DNA of 11,028 nucleotides from Pseudomonadota bacterium. GTDB lineage: Bacteria; Pseudomonadota; Alphaproteobacteria; Rhodospirillales; 2-02-FULL-58-16. Shown piece after piece: positions 1-6,020 of the stretch; the first letter of the stretch is position 1, and every line of letters begins with the position of its first letter. The position numbers and the translations under genes are program-made. The notes beneath the pieces were generated by a model. The model saw only the letters and a list, made by a program, of their open reading frames with translations. It did not search any database and was not told the origin of the DNA. The DNA lies in the NCBI GenBank assembly GCA_022567015.1, contig JADFHR010000099.1, positions 1-11,028 of the forward strand. The letters are read 5' to 3'.

Positions 1-431
1 AACTCCCCGCCCGAGATGTCGCGGACCGGGCTGGCCAGGACCTGTGCCGCGCCCACGTCGTCGAGGATGGCGGCCCGCCGCGCCGCCCCTTCCCGGCCGC
101 CGCGGCGAACCCCAAGGGCGAGGAACCGATCCACCGTCAGGGGCAGGGTCGCATCCAGGGCCAGGCGCTGGGGCACGTACCCGACGCGCAGTCCGGGCCG
201 GCGGAAGACGCGGCCGCGCCAGGGCCGCTGCAGACCCAGGATGACGCGCAGGAGCGTCGTCTTGCCGGCGCCGTTGGGGCCGATCAGGGTGACGATCTCG
301 CCGGCGCGCACCCTGAGGTCGGCGCCGCTGAGGATGGACTTGGCCCCGATCCGCACGTCGACGCCGCAGGCCTCGGCGAGGAGTGCGCCGGGGAGCGCAT
401 CCGCCGCCGCGCCCGTAAGCCGCTCATCCAT
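1..431 (-). CDS. znuC: Zinc ABC transporter ATP-binding protein ZnuC (partial, 3' end outside window)
   Basis: This is the ATPase of a high-affinity zinc importer, which energises uptake through the membrane subunit ZnuB using zinc delivered by ZnuA. The visible 143 residues run from an ATG at 431. They contain a Walker A motif (GPNGAGKTT, about residues 51-59), a YVPQ Q-loop near residue 90, and the start of the ABC signature (ISGGE, about 139-143), where the window ends. The start overlaps the end of zur by 8 bp (zur stop at 424-426), so the two are probably one transcript with coupled translation. The only ribosome-binding candidate is a G-run at about 438-449 inside a palindrome at the edge of the neighbouring repeat. 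The assignment to ZnuC rather than another metal ATPase rests on the flanking zur and znuA genes. znuB is presumably next, outside the window. Confidence 0.88.
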   Translation of the reverse strand, partial: MDERLTGAAADALPGALLAEACGVDVRIGAKSILSGADLRVRAGEIVTLIGPNGAGKTTLLRVILGLQRPWRGRVFRRPGLRVGYVPQRLALDATLPLTVDRFLALGVRRGGREGAARRAAILDDVGAAQVLASPVRDISGGE

Positions 432-1053
432 CGCCGTCCCCCCGGGGGGACAAGGGGGGTGTCCCCCCGGCTATGTTATGCGGGGGACGCCCCCGCGGCC
501 CCCGCGGGGACAAGGGGGGTGTCCCCCCGGCTATGTTATGCGGGGGACGCCCCCGCGGCCCCCGCCCCTGTTCCTGGCAATGGGGACACAGGCCGTCCAC
601 CTCGATGGTCCGCCGGCCGACGGTAAAACCCGCTTCCGCCGCGCTGTCGCGGATGGCGTCGTCGATGCGCACATCGTTGAGTTCCGCCACCGAGCCACAG
701 GACGTGCAGATGAGAAACTGCCCGCTGTGGGGAAGTTCGGGATCGCTGCAGCCGACGAAGCAGTTGAGGCTCTCGATGCGGTGCACGAGACCTTGCGCGG
801 CGAGGAAATCCAGGGCCCGGTAGACTGTCGGCGGCGCCGCGCCCCGGCGCTCCCGCCGCAAGGTGTCCAGGATGTCGTAGGCGCCGAGGGGCTTGTGGCC
901 GCTCCACACCAGCTCGAGAACCCGCCGGCGCAGATCCGTCAGGCGCGCGCCGCGCCGTTTGCAGATGGCCGCCGCCCTCTCCAGGGCCCGGTCCGTGCAG
1001 TGGCGGTGATCGTGGTCCTCGGCCGGAAAGCCTTCATTCGGTATAGGTTTCAT
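424..1053 (-). CDS. zur: Zinc uptake regulator Zur (Fur family) with a repeat-encoded C-terminal tail
   Basis: Fur-family repressor that binds DNA when zinc is plentiful and shuts off zinc import. The ATG at 1053 is chosen because AGGGGG precedes it and because the upstream in-frame ATG at 1095 lies inside the putative operator. Residues 20-95 form the winged helix (recognition helix near APPTVYRALDFL, about 73-84). Zinc-site residues are visible: CTSC (C116, C119) and CPHC (C156, C159) for the structural site, and H91, C98/C102, H109 and E124 as candidates for the sensing site. A His/Asp-rich stretch (HDHRHC) lies near residue 14. Family members usually end shortly after the second Cys pair. 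Here about 45 more residues follow, mostly two copies of a Pro/Gly/Arg-rich unit containing PPHNIAGGTPP, encoded by two 60-bp repeats. As 60 is a multiple of three, the frame stays open. Divergent from znuA and overlapping znuC, which supports Zur over Fur. Confidence 0.9.
   Translation of the reverse strand: MKPIPNEGFPAEDHDHRHCTDRALERAAAICKRRGARLTDLRRRVLELVWSGHKPLGAYDILDTLRRERRGAAPPTVYRALDFLAAQGLVHRIESLNCFVGCSDPELPHSGQFLICTSCGSVAELNDVRIDDAIRDSAAEAGFTVGRRTIEVDGLCPHCQEQGRGPRGRPPHNIAGGTPPLSPRGPRGRPPHNIAGGTPPLSPRGDGDG
436..451. promoter_or_regulatory. Perfect 16-bp palindrome covering the znuC ribosome-binding region
   Basis: GTCCCCCCGGGGGGAC is a perfect palindrome at the edge of repeat copy 1. 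On the minus strand its G-run is the only Shine-Dalgarno-like sequence before the znuC ATG (431). Pairing with the adjacent C-runs of the repeat could hide it. The sequence is directly visible; the regulatory role is inferred. Confidence 0.4.
446..505 (+). repeat. GC-rich palindromic repeat, copy 1 (tandem with copy 2)
   Basis: First of two perfect tandem 60-bp units. It contains a GGGGGG-TGT-CCCCCC hairpin (454-468), the spacer CTATGTTATG (471-480), and a GGGGG-ACG-CCCCC hairpin (482-494). The arms can also pair across the spacer (GTGTCCCCC with GGGGGACGC, one mismatch), so alternative folds compete. It is read on the opposite strand as the tail of Zur. The form resembles dispersed REP-like elements of alphaproteobacterial genomes, but copy number outside the window is unknown. 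Confidence 0.85.
506..565 (+). repeat. GC-rich palindromic repeat, copy 2 (tandem with copy 1)
   Basis: Identical to the preceding 60-bp unit. It sits directly after the last conserved zur codons (the CPHC motif is encoded just to the right, near 577-588), so the insertion point is at the natural end of the Zur domain. Confidence 0.85.
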
Positions 1054-1067
1054 GGCCCCCTGTCGGC

Positions 1068-1103
1068 TTGACCAGAACTTGATACGATATAACATAACAT
1101 AAT
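1068..1103. promoter_or_regulatory. Candidate Zur operator and divergent promoter region of zur and znuA
   Basis: This AT-rich island in GC-rich surroundings lies between the divergent zur and znuA starts. It holds TTGATACGATATAACAT (1079-1095), whose right half TATAACAT equals a half of the published Zur consensus (ATGTTATA-N-TATAACAT); the left half is degenerate. A second overlapping ATAACATAA follows. For znuA, TTGACC (1068-1073) with TAACAT (1090-1095, 16-bp spacer) could be the promoter, so Zur binding would block it. A promoter for zur on the minus strand would use the same AT-rich block. Confidence 0.6.
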
Positions 1104-1134
1104 TGGAAGCGGTTTACACCCCGTGTTCCGGGAA

Positions 1135-1190
1135 GACAAGCGGGGTGTCCCCCCGGCTATGTTATGCGGGGGACGCCCCCGCGGCCCCCG
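1135..1190 (+). repeat. GC-rich palindromic repeat, copy 3, in the znuA leader
   Basis: Matches 449-504 over 56 bp with a single substitution (C at 1141). It is in the same orientation as copies 1 and 2, so zur lies between direct repeats. It lies between the candidate znuA promoter and the znuA ribosome-binding site and ends just before it. Any transcript from the divergent promoter would carry its hairpins in the 5' leader. Confidence 0.85.
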
Positions 1191-1203
1191 GGAGAGGAGG
1201 ACT

Positions 1204-2142
1204 ATGGTGCCGAGACCCCTGATCGCCGCCCTTTCCGGCGTCGCCCTGGCCCTCGCGTTCGGCGCGGCGGCGGCCGGCGAGCCGCGGGTCGCGGTCAGCA
1301 TCAAGCCGATCCATTCCCTGATCGCCGCCGTCATGGACGGGGTGGCCGAACCCTACCTGATCGTCGCCGGCGCCGCCTCGCCCCACGCCTACGCCCTCAA
1401 GCCGTCGGACGCCAAGGCCCTGAGCCGGTCCATGCTGGTGTTCTGGGTCGGCCCGGAGATGGAGCGGTTCCTGGAAAAGCCCCTGGCCGCCCTGGCCGGC
1501 AAGGCCGTGCGCCTGGCCGGCCACCCGCGCCTGACCGCCCTGCCCCGGCGCGCCGGGGACGGCGGCGATCCGCACCTGTGGCTCGATCCGGCGAACGCCC
1601 GCGCCATCGCCGCCGTGGCGGTGACGGAGCTGAGCGCCATCGACCCCGGCCACGCCGCCCTCTACCGCGCCAACGGCGACCGCCTGACCCGGCGCATCGA
1701 CGCCCTGGACCGCGACCTCCGGGCCAGGCTGGAGCCGCTGTCGACGACGCCGTTCGTGGTCTTCCACGACGCCTATCGGTACCTGGAACGCGCCTACGGC
1801 CTGAACGCGGTGGCCTTCGTGACCACGGCCCCGGAGCGTCCGCCCGGCGCCCGCCACCTCCATCGACTCCGCCTCAAGATGCGCCAGATGGGTGTGCGTT
1901 GCCTTTTCCGCGAACCCCAGTTCGAGCCCCGCCTGATCGCCGCCCTGACCGACCGGTCCGAGGTCAGGGTCGATGTCCTCGATCCCCTGGGCGCCCAGCT
2001 GGAAGCCGGTCCGGACCTCTATTTCCGGCTCATGCGGGCCAACGCCGATGCCCTGGTGGCCTGCCTGGCCGGGCCGACGGCGGTTGACAGCATCGGGCCA
2101 AAGACCGATGTACGGGACAATTCGAGAGGAGCCGGACCATGA
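1204..2142 (+). CDS. znuA: Zinc ABC transporter substrate-binding protein ZnuA
   Basis: Periplasmic zinc-binding protein that hands zinc to the ZnuBC importer. The ATG at 1204 follows a strong GAGAGGAGG ribosome-binding site. Residues 1-24 are a Sec signal peptide (hydrophobic LIAALSGVALALAFGAAAA, cleavage near AAAG). Metal-ligand candidates of the cluster A-I family are present: H61 (in SPHAYAL), H124 (in DPHLWLDP), H188 (in VFHDAY) and D260 (in LDPLG). C233 and C287 could form the disulfide known from ZnuA. The His/acid-rich loop common in ZnuA is missing: the stretch at about 105-123 is short and has one His. The C-terminal ~20 residues after LACLAG-like sequence look non-conserved. The gene is divergent from zur and overlaps hisI through ATGA, so both are likely Zur-repressed together. 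Confidence 0.9.
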   Translation: MVPRPLIAALSGVALALAFGAAAAGEPRVAVSIKPIHSLIAAVMDGVAEPYLIVAGAASPHAYALKPSDAKALSRSMLVFWVGPEMERFLEKPLAALAGKAVRLAGHPRLTALPRRAGDGGDPHLWLDPANARAIAAVAVTELSAIDPGHAALYRANGDRLTRRIDALDRDLRARLEPLSTTPFVVFHDAYRYLERAYGLNAVAFVTTAPERPPGARHLHRLRLKMRQMGVRCLFREPQFEPRLIAALTDRSEVRVDVLDPLGAQLEAGPDLYFRLMRANADALVACLAGPTAVDSIGPKTDVRDNSRGAGP

Positions 2143-2543
2143 ACGACGACAGGGCGGCCGCCGTCCCGGCGGTCGTGGAAGCGATCACGTTCAACGCCGA
2201 CGGCCTGGTGGCGGCGATCGCCCAGCAGTACGACACCGGCGAGGTGCTGATGATGGCGTGGATGAACCGTGACGCGGTCGCCGAGACGCTCGGTACCGGG
2301 CGGGTGTGCTACTGGTCCCGGTCGCGGGGCAAGCTGTGGCGCAAGGGCGAGACATCGGGCCAGGTGCAGGTGCTCAAGGATTTCCGCTGGGACTGCGACG
2401 CCGACACCGTGCTGGTACAGGTCGACCAGGAAGGTGTCGCCTGCCACACCGGGCGGCGCAGCTGCTTCTTCAACGCGGTGCGCCAGGGCAAGCCGGCGGT
2501 GATCGCCGAGGTTGAGGTCGATCCCAAGGACCTCTACGACTGA
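2139..2543 (+). CDS. hisI: Phosphoribosyl-AMP cyclohydrolase
   Basis: Catalyses hydrolytic ring opening of phosphoribosyl-AMP, the third step of histidine synthesis, in the cytoplasm. The 134-residue protein is the stand-alone, HisE-less form. The family signature is complete: VLMMAWMN (36-43), YWSRSRGKLWRKGETSG (58-74), and the metal-binding block with WDCDADT (84-90), ACHTG (101-105) and SCFFN (108-112). The three zinc cysteines (C86, C102, C109) and the Asp triplet for magnesium (D85, D87, D89) are retained. Its ATG overlaps the znuA stop (ATGA), so expression should follow znuA and hence Zur. No other his genes are nearby. Whether this is the only hisI or a zinc-starvation paralogue cannot be told from the window. 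Confidence 0.95.
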   Translation: MNDDRAAAVPAVVEAITFNADGLVAAIAQQYDTGEVLMMAWMNRDAVAETLGTGRVCYWSRSRGKLWRKGETSGQVQVLKDFRWDCDADTVLVQVDQEGVACHTGRRSCFFNAVRQGKPAVIAEVEVDPKDLYD

Positions 2544-2557
2544 TGACGGCCGACAGC

Positions 2558-2573
2558 CGGCGGCAAGCCGCCG
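2558..2573. terminator. Hairpin between the convergent hisI and PilZ-protein genes
   Basis: CGGCGGC and GCCGCCG form a perfect stem around AA, 14 bp after the hisI stop. No T-run follows on either strand, so it is at best a weak intrinsic terminator serving both convergent genes. Confidence 0.35.
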
Positions 2574-2607
2574 CGACCGCTTAATCGGTGAAGGAAGAAA
2601 AGGCCGC

Positions 2608-2970
2608 TCAGGTGGGTCCCTGTTTCTCTTTCAGGATGCGCATCCGTTCGGTCATGAAGTCGTGCAAGAGCTTGTACGCACGGCCGTCGAGGTCGAGAAA
2701 CGTCACCACCAGTTCCTTATCGCCCGGGTTGGTTCTGGTCACCCGCGCGCGGACGTCCACGGCGTTCATTTTGCGCCCCACGGTGCCGATTTCCTTGATG
2801 TCGAACAGGGAGCCCGGGGTCAGAGTCCCTTCGTACCCTTTGATCAGGAAGCCGCCGAAACTCCAGTTCACGGCCTCGTAGACCGCGCTGTCGACGGTCA
2901 CGGTGATGACCGGAACTCCCGTGCGCTCATGACGCCGTTGTTCCTTGTCGCGGTCTATCAGGGTCGTCAC
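2608..2970 (-). CDS. Single-domain PilZ protein (probable cyclic-di-GMP effector)
   Basis: A 120-residue protein consisting almost entirely of one PilZ domain. PilZ domains bind cyclic di-GMP through RxxxR and (D/N)xSxxG motifs. Here these appear as RRHER (R12 to R16) and NWSFGG (N35, S37, G40), correctly spaced for the family, so nucleotide binding is likely. There is no signal peptide, membrane segment or fused output domain, so it would act through a partner protein. The start is a GTG at 2970 with a weak ribosome-binding site; no in-frame ATG is nearby. It is convergent with hisI and divergent from the sigma-factor operon. The target process (motility, polysaccharide or other) cannot be inferred from the neighbours. 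Confidence 0.75.
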   Translation of the reverse strand: MTTLIDRDKEQRRHERTGVPVITVTVDSAVYEAVNWSFGGFLIKGYEGTLTPGSLFDIKEIGTVGRKMNAVDVRARVTRTNPGDKELVVTFLDLDGRAYKLLHDFMTERMRILKEKQGPT

Positions 2971-3257
2971 GGCGCTTGCTCTTGTCCGGTTGTCGTCGGC
3001 GTCAATGGAGAATGACCGATTAATGCAACCTGCCCATCAGATATCCCATACGAAGGTATAAAGCAAATCCCTGGCCCCGGCGAACCCGTCACACGCCGGA
3101 CCCTCCCCATGCCCTGGAGGCCGGCGGAAACGCGGACGTGGCGCAGACCGGCGGCGCAGGGGAGTCTTTCAGCGACCGGTCAAACCCGTTGCAAGCACGT
3201 CCCGGTTCTGTAACCCTTGCCCGATGTCGTTGTACGCGATGGGATTGTGGCGGAAAA

Positions 3258-3779
3258 GTGAAACTACGCAGGCGCATCGAGCCGTATTTGAGCCGCTTGT
3301 TCGGCTACGCCCGGAGCCTGACCAGCCAGCGGGCCGACGCCGACGACCTGTTCCAGGAATCCGTGCTCAAGGCATTGCGGGCGAAGCGGGTGCCGAACGA
3401 CAAGGCCGCCTACCGGGCGTGGCTTTTCCGCATCCTGAGAAACACGTTTATCGACCAGATTCGGCGCACCGGCGGAGATCGCCGCAAGCTCGACGGCGAA
3501 CCGCCGCTGGAGCCTGCCGAGGTGTGGCACCACGACGATACCCTGATCAACGCCTTGACCGTGCGCAACGGCATGGCCAGGCTGGCGCCGCCCCATCGCG
3601 AGATCATCGCGCTTGTCGATATCGCCGGATTCAGTTACTCGGAGACCGCCGAGTTCCTGGAGTTGCCCGTGGGCACGGTCATGAGCCGGCTAAGCCGGGC
3701 CCGCCAGGCGCTTCTCCACACGGTCGAAACCAGCAACGTGCACGTCCTGCCGGTGGCGCGGACGCGGAAGGTGAAATGA
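3258..3779 (+). CDS. ECF-type RNA polymerase sigma factor
   Basis: Extracytoplasmic-function sigma factor that would direct RNA polymerase to a stress regulon. From the GTG at 3258 the protein has 173 residues: sigma-70 region 2 at about 8-70 (DADDLFQESVLKAL, then YRAWLFRILRNTFIDQIRR) and region 4 at about 105-155 (LAPPHREIIALVDIAGFSYSETAEFL and GTVMSRLSRARQAL, the helix-turn-helix). Upstream in-frame codons give a Cys/Arg-rich extension unlike the family, so the GTG start preceded by GCGGAAAA is preferred. The stop overlaps the next ATG (ATGA), the usual sigma/anti-sigma coupling. A GTAACC at 3210-3215 resembles an ECF -35 element and might serve autoregulation, but no convincing -10 follows. 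The signal sensed is unknown. Confidence 0.88.
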   Translation: MKLRRRIEPYLSRLFGYARSLTSQRADADDLFQESVLKALRAKRVPNDKAAYRAWLFRILRNTFIDQIRRTGGDRRKLDGEPPLEPAEVWHHDDTLINALTVRNGMARLAPPHREIIALVDIAGFSYSETAEFLELPVGTVMSRLSRARQALLHTVETSNVHVLPVARTRKVK

Positions 3780-4570
3780 CGAAAAAATACCCCGGCTGGG
3801 AAAAGTTGAACGCCTACGTGGACGGCGAGTTGGACGCCCACGATTCGGCCCGCGTGGCGCGCTCGGTGGCGACCGACCCCGCCCTTGCCGAACAGGTCGC
3901 CATCCTGACCCGCCTGAAGGCCGCCACCGCCGAGAGCCTGGAGCCGGTGGACCTGCCGGCGGTGAAGCCGAAGCGGCGTCTTCGCTGGTACGGTGCCGCC
4001 GCCGCCGTGGTCCTGATGGTCGCGGCCGGCGTCGGGACGTACGTTGCGACGTCGCCGCGCCAGGGCGACGCCGGCCTGCTCCAGCGGGCCGCCGCGGCCC
4101 ACCGGACGTGGATCGAGCGCGACGAGGCGGACGATGTCCGCGAAGTGGGCGCCGGCGTGTTGCTGAGCTCCCTGCACCGGCTCGGGCCCGAGGCCCATGT
4201 GCCCGATCTGTCGGCAAGCCGCCTCACCATCAGCATGATCACCACGGTCCCCGCATCCGGGGCGGACGGGCCGGCCCTGCACATCGGCTACACGGGAACG
4301 CGGGGGTGTCACGTGAGCCTGTGGATTTCACCCGCCGGTGGGAACCTGGGTCCGCGGCTTGTGGAACGGCGCGCCGGCCCGGTGCGCTCTTTCGTCTGGC
4401 GGGCGGGCTCCCTCGCCTATGTGCTGATCAACTCGGGCATGGACGAGGGGCGCTTCTCCCTGATCGCCCGCACCGTCCACCGGGCCACCCTGGAGCGCCT
4501 GCCGCTCGACGCCGAAATGCGCACGGCGCTGCGCGAAAGCCGCGCAGCCAGCATGCCGTGCAGCGCCTGA
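3776..4570 (+). CDS. Membrane-anchored anti-sigma factor for the adjacent ECF sigma
   Basis: The 264-residue protein probably holds the upstream sigma factor inactive at the membrane. Its N-terminus has the typical anti-sigma segment (LNAYVDGELDAHDSARV, about 11-27) followed by a helical part. It lacks the HxxxCxxC zinc motif found in many members. A single membrane helix at about 71-92 (within RWYGAAAAVVLMVAAGVG) separates a cytoplasmic N-terminal half from a periplasmic C-terminal half of about 170 residues, the likely sensor part. It is translationally coupled to the sigma gene (ATG at 3776 overlapping TGA at 3777-3779). Its periplasmic domain contains C-residues in RGCHVS and near the C-terminus (SMPCSA) that could be redox-active, which is only a suggestion. 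Confidence 0.75.
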   Translation: MTKKYPGWEKLNAYVDGELDAHDSARVARSVATDPALAEQVAILTRLKAATAESLEPVDLPAVKPKRRLRWYGAAAAVVLMVAAGVGTYVATSPRQGDAGLLQRAAAAHRTWIERDEADDVREVGAGVLLSSLHRLGPEAHVPDLSASRLTISMITTVPASGADGPALHIGYTGTRGCHVSLWISPAGGNLGPRLVERRAGPVRSFVWRAGSLAYVLINSGMDEGRFSLIARTVHRATLERLPLDAEMRTALRESRAASMPCSA

Positions 4571-4572
4571 AC

Positions 4573-4589
4573 GACGCCATGGCGGCGTC
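4573..4589 (+). terminator. Possible terminator after the anti-sigma gene
   Basis: GACGCC-ATGGC-GGCGTC forms a 6-bp GC-rich stem 3 bp after the stop codon, followed by CCTGTCTT, a poor T-run. It may separate the sigma operon from sorA. Confidence 0.4.
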
Positions 4590-4602
4590 CCTGTCTTAAA
4601 TT

Positions 4603-4628
4603 GGAATAATTCCGATCCGCCGTTCGTT
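4603..4628 (+). promoter_or_regulatory. ECF-like promoter in front of sorA (GGAAT-N17-CGTT)
   Basis: GGAAT (4603-4607) and CGTT (4625-4628) are separated by 17 bp, one base off the alphaproteobacterial general-stress EcfG consensus GGAAC-N16/17-CGTT. The -35 half is also part of a perfect inverted repeat, GGAATAATTCC (4603-4613). It lies about 72 bp upstream of the sorA start. Whether EcfG or the ECF sigma encoded upstream uses it is not known. Confidence 0.4.
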
Positions 4629-4700
4629 TCTTCCTTGTGGCCGTAGCGGGCCGATCCGTTGCCCGTCCATCGCCCGTGCGGCCGAACAGGGAGAAGCATC

Positions 4701-6020
4701 ATGCCAAAAGACACTCCACTTTCCGCCGAAAAGGAAGTCGACCTTTTCGAACTCTACGCCGAGGACCCGGAACTGGCCGACGAGCTGGTATTCGGGCGCG
4801 TCCCCCACAAGGACCGGCGCGGGTTCCTGAAAGGGGCCGGCCTGGCGACCATGGGGGCGCTGATCGGCGCCACCATCCCGTTTCACCGCAACATGCCGTC
4901 GGGCTTCATTCCCGAGGCCATGGCCGCAACCGATATGATGATCAAGGGCAAAAATGGACTGACGATCCTGAACGACCGCCCGGTCAACGCCGAGACCCCG
5001 CCGCATAATCTCGATGACGATGTGACGCCGACGGCGCGCCATTTCATCCGCAACAACGGCATCCCGCCGGGGGACATGAACCCGGACACCTGGATGCTGA
5101 CCATCGACGGCTTCGTCGACAACCCGTTGAAGCTCTCCATCGCCGACCTCAAGAGCAAGTTCGAGGTCATCACCCGCAAGATCTGCATCGAGTGCGGCGG
5201 CAACGGCCGCGCCTTCTTCGACCCCAAGGCCAAGGGCAACCAATGGTCTCTCGGCGCCGTCGCCTGCGCCGAGTGGACCGGCGTCCGCCTGATCGACGTG
5301 CTCAAGGCCGCCGGCGTCAAGAAGGAGGCCATCTACACCGCCCATTACGGGGCCGACACGCACCTTTCCGGCAAGCCCGGCAAGCTGCCGATCTCCAGGG
5401 GCGTGCCGATCAAGAAGGGGATGGATTCGAACAACCTCATCGCCTTCGCCATGAACGGGGAGCCGATCCATCCCATGAACGGGGCGCCCTTAAGGCTTCA
5501 CATTCCGGGGTGGCCGGGGTCGTTCTCGCACAAGTGGTTCAACCGCATGCAGCTCCGCGACGTGGTCCACGACGGGACGAAGATGACCGGCGCCGCCTAC
5601 CGGCTGCCGCCGCACCCGGTGGCCGCCGGCACCAAGGTGGATAAGAAGACCATGGTGTTCATCGAGTCGATGGTGGTCAAGTCGCTGATCACCTCGCCCG
5701 AGAGCGGCATCAAGCTGCCCAAGGGCGAGCGTTCGGTGCGGGTGCACGGGCACGCCTGGGCCGGCGACAACTCGGTTTCCAGCCTCCATCTGTCGATCGA
5801 CTTCGGCGTTACCTGGATCCATGCGAAACTGGACTCGCCGGCCAACCGGTACGCGTGGCAGAATTTTTCGCAGACGGTGAAGCTGCCGCAAAAGGGCTAC
5901 TACGAGATCTGGGCCCGGGCCACGGATGACCAGGGGCGCACGCAGCCTTTCGCCATCGCCTGGAACCCCAAGGGCTACATGAACAACTCCATGCACCGGA
6001 TTTCGGTGTACGCGTCCTGA
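4701..6020 (+). CDS. sorA: Tat-exported sulfite-oxidase-family molybdoenzyme (SorA/SoxC-like)
   Basis: Probable catalytic subunit of a periplasmic sulfite dehydrogenase that oxidises sulfite to sulfate at a molybdenum cofactor and passes electrons to a c-type cytochrome. The ATG at 4701 follows AGGGAGAAG; an upstream TTG at 4659 would add 14 unlikely residues. The 439-residue protein carries a twin-arginine signal (RRGFLKG at 39-45, hydrophobic stretch to about 60, AMA cleavage near 75), preceded by an unusually long acidic n-region of ~38 residues. The molybdopterin domain follows (about 110-310). C165 in ECGGNGR is the expected Mo-coordinating cysteine, and HIPGWPGSFSHKW (267-279) lies in the cofactor pocket. 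The C-terminal ~120 residues match the immunoglobulin-like dimerisation domain. The cytochrome gene follows immediately and molybdate uptake genes follow that. SoxC is the main alternative, but no other sox genes are seen and the cytochrome is small with one heme, which favours a SorAB-type pair. Confidence 0.85.
   Translation: MPKDTPLSAEKEVDLFELYAEDPELADELVFGRVPHKDRRGFLKGAGLATMGALIGATIPFHRNMPSGFIPEAMAATDMMIKGKNGLTILNDRPVNAETPPHNLDDDVTPTARHFIRNNGIPPGDMNPDTWMLTIDGFVDNPLKLSIADLKSKFEVITRKICIECGGNGRAFFDPKAKGNQWSLGAVACAEWTGVRLIDVLKAAGVKKEAIYTAHYGADTHLSGKPGKLPISRGVPIKKGMDSNNLIAFAMNGEPIHPMNGAPLRLHIPGWPGSFSHKWFNRMQLRDVVHDGTKMTGAAYRLPPHPVAAGTKVDKKTMVFIESMVVKSLITSPESGIKLPKGERSVRVHGHAWAGDNSVSSLHLSIDFGVTWIHAKLDSPANRYAWQNFSQTVKLPQKGYYEIWARATDDQGRTQPFAIAWNPKGYMNNSMHRISVYAS

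Noticed and set aside
446..565. CRISPR-like tandem repeat
   Set aside because: Only two direct units with no unique spacers, read as the end of zur and repeated in the znuA leader; it is a palindromic interspersed-type repeat.
1162..1863. 233-codon minus-strand frame antisense to znuA
   Set aside because: Low-complexity shadow; znuA is supported by signal peptide, ligands and ribosome-binding site.
2512..3015. Plus-strand frame across the PilZ gene
   Set aside because: The minus strand carries both PilZ motifs at proper spacing; the plus frame has none.
3210..3240. GTAACC as an autoregulatory ECF promoter for the sigma gene
   Set aside because: The -35-like element is visible, but the spacing to CGTT is only 13 bp and nothing suitable lies at 16-17 bp, so it was not listed as a feature.
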